9,315 nt of DNA, from positions 1 to 9,315 of the forward strand of contig CANPVY010000295.1 of NCBI GenBank assembly GCA_947581845.1, given 5' to 3'. The position numbers and the translations under genes were made by a program. This document shows positions 1-6,496 of the stretch, one piece after another; positions within the stretch are counted from its first letter, which is position 1, and each line of letters begins with the position of its first letter. Below the pieces are notes generated by a model. That model was not told the origin of the DNA, searched no databases, and was given only the letters and a program-made list of their open reading frames with translations. This DNA is from an uncultured bacterium. GTDB lineage: Bacteria; Gemmatimonadota; Gemmatimonadetes; Palauibacterales; KS3-K002.

Positions 1-12
1 CTCATCGTACCC
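1..12 (-). repeat. 12-base 3'-end element, copy A
   Basis: Read on the minus strand this is GGGTACGATGAG, starting three bases after the stop codon of the secreted-protein gene. The identical 12 bases occur at 8755-8766 on the plus strand, 20 bases after the stop codon of the S46 peptidase gene. There the final GAG is the first part of a strong terminator-like hairpin. Here the window ends at the GAG, so whether a hairpin follows cannot be seen. I infer that this is the leading edge of a second copy of the same transcription-end element. Confidence 0.5.
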
Positions 13-15
13 CCT

Positions 16-912
16 CTAGTGCCGGGTGAGCTCCGCCTGCCACTCTACCAGTGAACGACTCGGCGGCAACTCGTTCACATCGGCCCATTCCACTTCGAGG
101 TTCGCCGCGACCAAGACGCTCTCGTAGCGCCCCGCACCAACGCTGAACAGGCTCTCACCGAAGTAGCGACCGGTTATCTCAGCCATCTTCTCCCCGAAGC
201 TGGCCGGCTCACCATCGAACTCGATGCGTGCGAACAGACCAGCGGCTTCCGTCCTGAGCCTTGTTAGCCTGTAGTTGACGTGCAGGTCCACCAACTGCTG
301 AGAACCGTCCGGCGCGTGCAAGCGGATGCTCACCTGATCCCTCCAGCCGTCGCCCTCAGATACCGAGTCCGCCGGCAGTGTGAGCGCCAGAGCGGAGAGG
401 ATGTCAGCCAGCGCCTGAGCGACAGGGCGGACCGCGCCCGAGTTCACCATTACACCCTGAGGCTGTCCGCGCGGAGAGAATTTGAGGATCGCGCCTCGAC
501 CGACCCTACGGAAGATGCTGTCCCACTGCAGGCCGCTGAGGCCCCGCTCCGCGTCAGTGCTAGCGCGGTAACCGAGCCAGTAAAGCCGATAGCGACGCTC
601 CTGTTCCGGTTCATGCCGGTCTGCGATGATCGTCACGGCGAGCTCAGTTGTCGTCTGACGAGGAGCGCCCAGGGTCTCCAGCAGCGCAGCGCGCGGATCG
701 TCTTCCGAGATATCGAACACCAGTCGCCGGCTCTCTCGGACCGTGATCCTGTAATTGCCGACGAGACCCGAATCGGCGGTCATGCGCAGTAGCACACGAG
801 CCGGCGGCGCGTCGACGACCGGCTCCTGCGCCAGGCCGGGCCGCGCGGCCCAGAGCGTACAAGCTAGAGCAGCGAGATGCCACACGCGGCGCGGCGGTGT
901 ACGATCAGTCAC
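16..912 (-). CDS. Secreted protein of unknown function, coupled to the HerA-like ATPase
   Basis: This is a protein of about 298 residues whose family I do not recognise. The chosen start is the GTG at 912-910, which overlaps the end of the upstream ATPase gene by 8 bases and has an AGAGGA ribosome binding site 11 bases before it. From this start residues 1-28 form a typical signal peptide: RTPPRR, then hydrophobic VWHLAALACTLWAA, then a GLA cleavage site before QEP. An earlier in-frame GTG at 1026 would add 38 Arg/Ser/Pro-rich residues ahead of the signal peptide and is unlikely. The mature part looks beta-rich, with no membrane segment and no catalytic motif I can name. A segment reading LPADSVSEGDGW resembles the 'LP...V..GD.W' stretch common in exported bacterial proteins of the DUF6263 sort, but this is only a hint. 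It probably acts in the periplasm or outside the cell. The reading frame is intact. Confidence 0.75.
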   Translation of the reverse strand: MTDRTPPRRVWHLAALACTLWAARPGLAQEPVVDAPPARVLLRMTADSGLVGNYRITVRESRRLVFDISEDDPRAALLETLGAPRQTTTELAVTIIADRHEPEQERRYRLYWLGYRASTDAERGLSGLQWDSIFRRVGRGAILKFSPRGQPQGVMVNSGAVRPVAQALADILSALALTLPADSVSEGDGWRDQVSIRLHAPDGSQQLVDLHVNYRLTRLRTEAAGLFARIEFDGEPASFGEKMAEITGRYFGESLFSVGAGRYESVLVAANLEVEWADVNELPPSRSLVEWQAELTRH

Positions 913-2833
913 CGGCGTAGGGGTCCTCTGGCACGGAGACCGGTCGCGGTGTCTCGACCACCTCCGAAACCACCTTCTTCTTGAGCCGGGCGCGGAAGAA
1001 GGCCAGAGCATCCGCCGGACGGCCACGCTGCGTGTGGTGGAAGGCCTGCAGAACCTCTGAACGCTCGCGTCCCGTGATCAGATCCTTTACCTCGTTCACC
1101 TGCACCCGCCGGTCAAGACGCCGCAGCGCGTGAGCGATGGCGTCATCGAACGGCATCTGCTGGCGGGGCGGGAACCGCTCTATCCCATCGCGCCCGCGCA
1201 TCACCGCCGGCTTAGGGAAGCGGATAAAGATAGGCTGCGTGAAGTGCGGATGCCGGACCATCAGATCGCCCTTGGGAAGGCTGGCCAGCTTCGTCTTCGT
1301 GGCGGGTGACAGCACTGAGTAGCCCGGCGTAGCGAGTTCGTCCATGTCCATGCGCCCGTAGACTGCCGACCCGCAGTTCCCGACGACACGACGGTGGACC
1401 TGCGAGCGGAACTGCTGTGCTCCGAACAGTACCATCCCGAGATAGCGGCCTCGCTCGCTGATATCGAGCAGCATCTTGCGAACGTAGGTGTCCGGTCCGT
1501 CCGACGGCGCGTTCTTGTTGAGCTCATCGGCGAACACCACGAGGTGTCGTACGCCGAGGTTACCGGCCTCCAGGCCCTCGCGCAGCTTCGAGACGACCCG
1601 CGCGAACACCAGGTCCTGCGCTTCGGGCTCCACATTCGCGACATCGACGACGTAGACGGCCCGATCTTCGAACGAGCCCCAGGGTAAGTCGCTGACTGCA
1701 TCGTCGTTCACCACGAGCCCGTGGGCGCGACTCACAATGCCGTTAAGCCTGTTGCGGACCTTACGAATCGTCGCCGTGTGATGGGTCATCCAGCGGTCCG
1801 CCCCACTCTGCTCGCAGCACGCCAACACGTCGTCGAACCAATCCTCGAGGTCACGAAATGTACGCACGAGATGGTTGCGCATCAGCGGCTGGCCGGAACC
1901 TGGGCCGAACGGCTGCTCGAGGACACGATCGCGAATAAAGTCCACAAGCGCATCCGCCTTCGCATCGAGGTCATCGCGGGTGAGCAACACCTCGGAGAAC
2001 TGCATCACTTCCTTTAGACCCCAGCGCAACGGCTCCACGTTGTGCATGAGCTCTAGATTCGTCCTCAGCGTGTTGAGGTTCCAGCCATCCGCTCGGTAAG
2101 GGGCGTAGAAGCGAACATTCCTGAACGGTTCCGCCGGAATCTCCAGCTGCCGGTACATCCGCAAGTCCGCTTCCTCGAGATCGCCTGGCTGATCGAGGAA
2201 CAACAGGTCAGGCCCCTTCACGTTGAAGCAAACCGCAGCGACGGAGCCCTTGAACCCCGGCATGTGCTCGAAGAGCGAGGCGAGCAGGAACTCAACCAGG
2301 CTGGTCTTCGTGGCTAGCCCGCTGACGCCCGTGATGTTGAGGTGGGCTGCCTCGGGGCCGAGTAGGAAATCGGCATCCAGGTAGACCGGAGCCTCCAACC
2401 CACCGCTCGTGTAGAGACCCAACGGGATGCCGGTGTCCCGTTCGCCGCCCACGTACGCGTCCATGCGCAGCCCGACCACGACATCGCGGTCCTCCGCCAG
2501 GAACACGGCCCCCATGGGGACCGGCTGCACCGGCTCCTCCGGCTCACGACGCAAGACAGCGGCGGAATACAGCCTTATCTCAGGCCGTGCCGAGGGAGCC
2601 CGCGCCTCTGCCCCTGGGTCGGCGTCGGCGCCGATGTAGTCGTGAAGCGGTGAAAGGAGGTCCGTGTAGCTGAAACCCTCGACCACCACGCCATACACCA
2701 TCTGCGATTCCGCCACCACCTTCACGATGGACCCGATGCCGATGGGCGCCTCGTGACTCGTCCAGAAGTGGAACTCGTGCGTCGTGTTGGGCTTGCGCTC
2801 CGTGGCGACGACACGCCCCACAAGTTGCCTCAT
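905..2833 (-). CDS. HerA-like DUF87 ATPase with N-terminal HAS-barrel
   Basis: A cytoplasmic P-loop ATPase of the HerA/FtsK class, 642 residues from the ATG at 2833. HerA proteins form hexameric rings that translocate DNA, usually with the nuclease NurA in end resection. Residues 1 to about 70 form a HAS-barrel (VGRVVATERKPNTTHEFHFW, then GSIVKVV and YGVVVEG). The Walker A region is GVSGLATKTS at about 169-178: the usual Gly before the Lys is Thr, while Lys-Thr is kept. Walker B is LVVFADE at about 431-437. It is followed by RGRYLGMVLFGAQQFRSQV, which matches the sensor/Gln segment of HerA, and by PIFIRFPKP near 534. About 95 residues of charged tail follow. A GTG at 2851 would add six residues; ATG is preferred because GGGA stands at good spacing and the barrel begins at once. 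The gene follows carB after 132 bases and overlaps the next gene. No nurA is present here, so the DNA role is inferred from the family. Confidence 0.85.
   Translation of the reverse strand: MRQLVGRVVATERKPNTTHEFHFWTSHEAPIGIGSIVKVVAESQMVYGVVVEGFSYTDLLSPLHDYIGADADPGAEARAPSARPEIRLYSAAVLRREPEEPVQPVPMGAVFLAEDRDVVVGLRMDAYVGGERDTGIPLGLYTSGGLEAPVYLDADFLLGPEAAHLNITGVSGLATKTSLVEFLLASLFEHMPGFKGSVAAVCFNVKGPDLLFLDQPGDLEEADLRMYRQLEIPAEPFRNVRFYAPYRADGWNLNTLRTNLELMHNVEPLRWGLKEVMQFSEVLLTRDDLDAKADALVDFIRDRVLEQPFGPGSGQPLMRNHLVRTFRDLEDWFDDVLACCEQSGADRWMTHHTATIRKVRNRLNGIVSRAHGLVVNDDAVSDLPWGSFEDRAVYVVDVANVEPEAQDLVFARVVSKLREGLEAGNLGVRHLVVFADELNKNAPSDGPDTYVRKMLLDISERGRYLGMVLFGAQQFRSQVHRRVVGNCGSAVYGRMDMDELATPGYSVLSPATKTKLASLPKGDLMVRHPHFTQPIFIRFPKPAVMRGRDGIERFPPRQQMPFDDAIAHALRRLDRRVQVNEVKDLITGRERSEVLQAFHHTQRGRPADALAFFRARLKKKVVSEVVETPRPVSVPEDPYAGD
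924..929 (-). promoter_or_regulatory. Ribosome binding site that fixes the start of the secreted protein
   Basis: AGAGGA on the minus strand lies 11 bases before the GTG at 912-910 and sits inside the last codons of the ATPase gene. It supports the start that gives a clean signal peptide. With the 8-base overlap it suggests translational coupling, in which ribosomes finishing the ATPase reinitiate on this gene. Confidence 0.55.
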
Positions 2834-2931
2834 GCTGGTTCCCATCTCCACTGAACCGTTCCCACAGGGTTGCTGCCTGGCCGTGCCCCAGAGCCGATGC
2901 GCCGTTGGGAGCGTACAGACTCACCTTCAAT

Positions 2932-2937
2932 ATTCTA
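2932..2937 (-). promoter_or_regulatory. Possible -10 element for the ATPase gene
   Basis: In the 132-base gap after carB, the minus strand carries TAGAAT (five of six to TATAAT) within an AT-rich island that stands out against the GC-rich surroundings. It would give a leader of roughly 90 bases before the ATG at 2833. No convincing -35 hexamer lies 16-18 bases upstream, so this is weak. The gene could equally be read through from carB. Confidence 0.2.
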
Positions 2938-2943
2938 AGACCT

Positions 2944-2957
2944 CGGGGAGAGCCCCG
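2944..2957 (-). terminator. Short GC hairpin just after carB
   Basis: CGGGG and CCCCG pair around a four-base loop, beginning 8 bases after the carB stop codon. The stem is only five base pairs and no U-tract follows, so termination would be partial at best. It may mark the 3' end of carB or be chance in GC-rich sequence. Confidence 0.2.
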
Positions 2958-2965
2958 CGACCGTC

Positions 2966-5900
2966 CTATACCTCCACCGCGGCCTTCACGGCCCGCCCGG
3001 CCCGCTCCTGGAGGCTCAGTACCTCGAGCTTTCGGTGCCGCAGCGCGATTACGGCATCGCACAGCGCCGAGGCGGCGGACAGCGTTGTGGTATAGGGCAC
3101 TCGTCGCTGAATCGCCGCCCGCCGGATCGCGTAGTCGTCGAACTGCGCATGCTTGCCCAGCGGCGTGTTGATGAGCAGGTCGATCTCCCCGGAGATGATG
3201 TGGTCAACGATGTGTGGACGTCCTTCGTGCACCTTGAGCACCGGCGTGGCGGGAATGCCGCGGCCACGCAGGTAGCGGGCAGTCCCCGCGGTCGCCCAGA
3301 TCTCAAAGCCCAATTCGTGAAACCGGCGCACGATCGGAGTGACGTTAGGCTTGTCCAAATCGTGCACCGTCACCACGATCCGCCCCGCCAGCGGCAAAGG
3401 GTTCCCAGCGGCGATCTGCGCCTTCGCCATCGCCAGGCCGAACGAGTCAGCGACGCCCATCACCTCACCGGTCGAGCGCATCTCGGGGCCCAGTAAGGCA
3501 TCGACGCCTGGCAACTTGTCGAACGGGAAAACCGATTCCTTGACCGCTACGCCCTCCGTCTGCTCATCACCCCGGAAGTCGAAATCCTCCAGCTTGCGTC
3601 CCACCATACAACGCGCCGCCAGGCGCGCCAGCGGTATCCCGACGGCCTTGCTCAGATAGGGAACGGTTCGGCTGGCGCGTGGGTTAACCTCCAACACATA
3701 GACGACCCCGTCCTTCACCGCGAACTGCACGTTGATGAGGCCAACCACTCCCAAAGCCCGTGCAAGCGCCCGAGTGTGCTCCTTCATCTGCTCGACATGC
3801 TCATCACGCAGCAGGTAGGGCGGCACCACACAGGCCGAGTCGCCGGAGTGAATTCCGGCATCCTCGATGTGCTGCATGACGCCACCGATCAGCACTTCCA
3901 CGCCATCCGATACGGCGTCCACATCGGCCTCGAAGGCATCCTCCAGGAACCGGTCGATCAGCACCGGATGCTCGGGCGAAGCGCGAATGGCTCGGTCGAA
4001 ATAGCCCTTCAGCGACTCCTCATCGTAGACGATCTCCATGGCGCGCCCGCCGAGCACGTAGCTGGGGCGGACCAGCAGCGGATAACCGATGCGTGCTGCC
4101 ACCCGAAGCGCCTCGGCCTCACTCTTGGCCAGACCGTTGGCTGGCTGCGCGATATCCAGCTCGCGGGCGAGGGCCTCAAAGCGCTCACGATCCTCGGCTC
4201 GGTCGATGGACTCTACCGGGGTGCCCAGGATCGGCACGTCCAGAGCCCGCAGCGCTGACGCCAGCTTGAGCGGCGTCTGGCCGCCCATCTGAACCACCAC
4301 TCCCTCTGGCCGTTCGAGGTAGATGATCTCCAGCACGTCCTCCAGGGTGAGCGGCTCGAAGTAGAGCTTGGCGCTGACGTCGAAATCGGTGGATACCGTC
4401 TCCGGGTTCGAGTTCACCATGATGGTCTCGAAGCCCTCCTCCGCCAAAGCGAAGGCGGCCGAGACACAGCAGTAATCGAACTCGACACCCTGACCGATAC
4501 GGTTGGGGCCGCTTCCCAGCACGACAACCTTACGGCGCTCACTCCGAATCGATTCGTTCTCTTCTTCATAGGTGCTGTAGAGGTATGGTGTGGCCGCGGG
4601 GAACTCGCCTGCACACGTGTCCACCATCTTGTAGGACGGATGCATACCCCACGCCCAGCGCCGTTTCCTGACGTCCGCCTCACGCTCACCTCGGATGCGA
4701 GCCAGTAGCGCATCACCGAAACCCAGCCGCTTCATCTCCCAGGTTGCCTCTCGAGTCAACTCGTGCAGCGATGCGTACCACTCCTCCGCATTGACCAGCT
4801 CCCTCAGCTGTTCGATGAACCAGAAATCGATGTGGCTCGCTTGGGCGATCTGCTCCGCGGTCACGCCAGCTTGCAGTGCCCGCTTGATCTGGAAGGGTCG
4901 GTCCGCAGTGGGCTGCCGAAGGGTCGCCAGCAGGACCTCGCGGCCGTCAGCGCCGAGGCCATCGTCGGCCAGCATGTCGCTGCACGACCAGCCCGCCCGG
5001 CCGTTCTCCAGAGCACGGAACCCCTTCATCCACGCTTCCTTGAATGTTCGTCCGATGGCCATCACCTCGCCGACCGCCTTCATCTGGACTCCCAGCACGG
5101 GGTCGGCGCTGGGGAACTTCTCGAACGCGAAGCGCGGAACCTTGACGACCACATAGTCCAGGACCGGTTCGAACGAGGCAGGCGTCTTGAGGGTGATCGC
5201 GTTGGGTAGCTCATCCAGCCGATACCCGACCGCCAGTTTGGTCCCGATGCGCGCGATCGGAAAACCCGTCGCCTTAGACGCCAGGGCGGAGGAACGGGAG
5301 ACCCGCGGGTTCATCTCGATGATCAACACCTCGCCGGTCTCGGGGCTCACAGCGAACTGAATGTTGCAACCGCCGGCGGCCACCCCGATCTCGCGGATGC
5401 AGGCGATCGCGGCGTCCCGCAATACCTGGTATTCCGCATCCGACAGCGTCATGGCCGGTGCCACCGTGACCGAGTCGCCGGTGTGCACGCCCATCGCGTC
5501 GAAGTTCTCGATCGAGCACACGATCACGACGTTGTCGGCGTGATCGCGCATCACCTCCAGCTCGTACTCCTTCCAGCCGATCACGCTCTTGTCGATCAAC
5601 ACCTCGCCGATCGGTGACGCTTCGAGGCCTACCCGCGCGACCTGCTCGAATTCCTCGATGTTGTAAGCGATTCCACCGCCGGTGCCACCAAGGGTGAAGG
5701 AGGGGCGGACGATCGCGGGAAAGCCTGTGCTCTCGGCGACTGCCAGCGCTTCCTCCAGCGAGTGAGCGAAGCCGCCGTGCGGCACGTCGAGCCCAATCCG
5801 CCGCATCGCCGCGGCGAACTCCTCCCGGTCCTCCGCCAGCCGGATGGCGCGTGCGTCCGCACCGATGAGCTCCACACCGTACTTCTCCAGCACTCCCGAA

Positions 5901-6211
5901 TCGTGCAGCTCCAGCGAGACGTTGAGCCCTACCTGGCCGCCCATGGTGGGGAGGAGCGCGTCCGGCCGCTCACGCGCGATCACGCGCTCGACCCACTCCG
6001 GCGTCAGCGGCTCGATGTAGGTCGCGTCAGCCAGGTCAGGGTCGGTCATGATCGTGGCCGGATTCGAGTTCACCAGAATGACCTGGTAACCCTCCTCCTT
6101 CAGTGCGCGAACGGCCTGCGTGCCCGAATAGTCGAACTCGCAGGCCTGCCCGATCACGATGGGTCCGCTGCCCAGCAGCAGGACGCTACCTATGTCGTCG
6201 CGCCTCGGCAT
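2966..6211 (-). CDS. carB: Carbamoyl-phosphate synthase large chain
   Basis: Synthetase subunit of carbamoyl-phosphate synthase: it uses two ATP, bicarbonate and ammonia channelled from the glutaminase subunit CarA to make carbamoyl phosphate for arginine and pyrimidines. At 1081 residues it is full length (E. coli, 1073). The two homologous halves begin with [21 protein letters not shown] (about 13-33) and [16 protein letters not shown] (about 565-580). ATP-grasp residues fall at E. coli numbering: Arg129, Arg169, His243, Gln285, Glu299, Asn301, Arg303, and Arg715, Glu841, Asn843 in the second half. The C-terminal MGS-like domain (about 940-1081) keeps Lys954, Thr974, Thr977, Lys993 and Asn1015, the UMP/IMP site. 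Glu783, Asp791, Glu892, Tyr1040 and Thr1042, tied to ornithine in E. coli, are also kept, so allosteric control by nucleotide and ornithine is likely. The residue roles are recalled from E. coli work. carA is not adjacent. The ATG at 6211 has only a weak GAG five bases upstream. Confidence 0.97.
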   Translation of the reverse strand: MPRRDDIGSVLLLGSGPIVIGQACEFDYSGTQAVRALKEEGYQVILVNSNPATIMTDPDLADATYIEPLTPEWVERVIARERPDALLPTMGGQVGLNVSLELHDSGVLEKYGVELIGADARAIRLAEDREEFAAAMRRIGLDVPHGGFAHSLEEALAVAESTGFPAIVRPSFTLGGTGGGIAYNIEEFEQVARVGLEASPIGEVLIDKSVIGWKEYELEVMRDHADNVVIVCSIENFDAMGVHTGDSVTVAPAMTLSDAEYQVLRDAAIACIREIGVAAGGCNIQFAVSPETGEVLIIEMNPRVSRSSALASKATGFPIARIGTKLAVGYRLDELPNAITLKTPASFEPVLDYVVVKVPRFAFEKFPSADPVLGVQMKAVGEVMAIGRTFKEAWMKGFRALENGRAGWSCSDMLADDGLGADGREVLLATLRQPTADRPFQIKRALQAGVTAEQIAQASHIDFWFIEQLRELVNAEEWYASLHELTREATWEMKRLGFGDALLARIRGEREADVRKRRWAWGMHPSYKMVDTCAGEFPAATPYLYSTYEEENESIRSERRKVVVLGSGPNRIGQGVEFDYCCVSAAFALAEEGFETIMVNSNPETVSTDFDVSAKLYFEPLTLEDVLEIIYLERPEGVVVQMGGQTPLKLASALRALDVPILGTPVESIDRAEDRERFEALARELDIAQPANGLAKSEAEALRVAARIGYPLLVRPSYVLGGRAMEIVYDEESLKGYFDRAIRASPEHPVLIDRFLEDAFEADVDAVSDGVEVLIGGVMQHIEDAGIHSGDSACVVPPYLLRDEHVEQMKEHTRALARALGVVGLINVQFAVKDGVVYVLEVNPRASRTVPYLSKAVGIPLARLAARCMVGRKLEDFDFRGDEQTEGVAVKESVFPFDKLPGVDALLGPEMRSTGEVMGVADSFGLAMAKAQIAAGNPLPLAGRIVVTVHDLDKPNVTPIVRRFHELGFEIWATAGTARYLRGRGIPATPVLKVHEGRPHIVDHIISGEIDLLINTPLGKHAQFDDYAIRRAAIQRRVPYTTTLSAASALCDAVIALRHRKLEVLSLQERAGRAVKAAVEV

Positions 6212-6266
6212 CTAGTCTCAGTAAGGCCCTCCGTTTGCTGACCCTGTTGGGTAGGGATCGAGACCA

Positions 6267-6272
6267 ATAGTA
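6267..6272 (-). promoter_or_regulatory. Possible -10 element for carB
   Basis: TACTAT on the minus strand lies about 55 bases before the carB start codon, which would give a leader of about 50 bases. The -35 region expected 17-18 bases upstream (around 6290-6295) reads CTGGCG-like and matches sigma-70 poorly. It falls inside the dyad at 6279-6300. Confidence 0.25.
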
Positions 6273-6278
6273 CCCGAG

Positions 6279-6300
6279 CCGGCCTGGTCGCGCCAGCCGG
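6279..6300. promoter_or_regulatory. Imperfect dyad upstream of carB, possible operator or hairpin
   Basis: CCGG-C-CTGG and CCAG-CCGG form two 4-base arms on each side of a TCGCG centre, with one bulged C. The dyad lies 68-89 bases before carB and overlaps the position of a -35 element for the TACTAT candidate. A repressor site is possible, but GC-rich sequence makes such dyads by chance. Confidence 0.2.
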
Positions 6301-6496
6301 GGTTGGCCGTGTCGCCGCCCGCCGACAGCGGCTCCAGCCAGCCCTGCTGCGGGGCCTGCTCAGGCGGCCAGGTGATCTACGCGACCGCCTCTCCACGGCC
6401 CGGCACGCTGGTTGCCCACGGCGGGCCCAACGACCAGATTGCCCTGTCGATTGTGGACACGCGGACTTCCTTTCATTCCAGGACGAGTGGACGACC

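Larger units (their letters stand above)
6212..6496. other. Divergent intergenic region between carB and the S46 peptidase gene
   Basis: A 285-base gap that must hold promoters for both divergent genes. On the carB side there is a TACTAT-like -10 (6267-6272) next to a dyad (6279-6300). The middle, about 6300-6420, is very GC-rich, and I see no conserved gene, riboswitch or RNA gene in it. On the peptidase side a GGA core lies five bases before the ATG at 6497, with a short pyrimidine-rich stretch (about 6468-6480) before it, but no consensus -35/-10 pair is obvious. Confidence 0.5.

Noticed and set aside
280..792. Open frame of 170 codons on the plus strand opposite the secreted-protein gene
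   Set aside because: It is antisense to a gene with a signal peptide and a good start, its translation is Arg-rich and low in recognisable motifs, and such frames are expected opposite GC-rich genes.
913..1026. N-terminal extension of the secreted protein to an upstream GTG at 1026
   Set aside because: It would place 38 Arg/Ser/Pro-rich residues before a clear signal peptide and overlap the ATPase gene by over 120 bases; the GTG at 912 has a ribosome binding site.
2580..3062. Open frame of 160 codons on the minus strand bridging carB and the ATPase gene
   Set aside because: It lies out of frame with both real genes, and its Gly/Arg/Ala-rich translation is typical of a shadow frame.
3776..4258. 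Open frame of 160 codons on the plus strand inside carB
   Set aside because: It is antisense to a highly conserved part of carB and has no domain of its own.
5762..6241. Open frame of 159 codons on the plus strand over the 5' end of carB
   Set aside because: It mirrors conserved carB codons in antisense, and no ribosome binding site or known family is seen.
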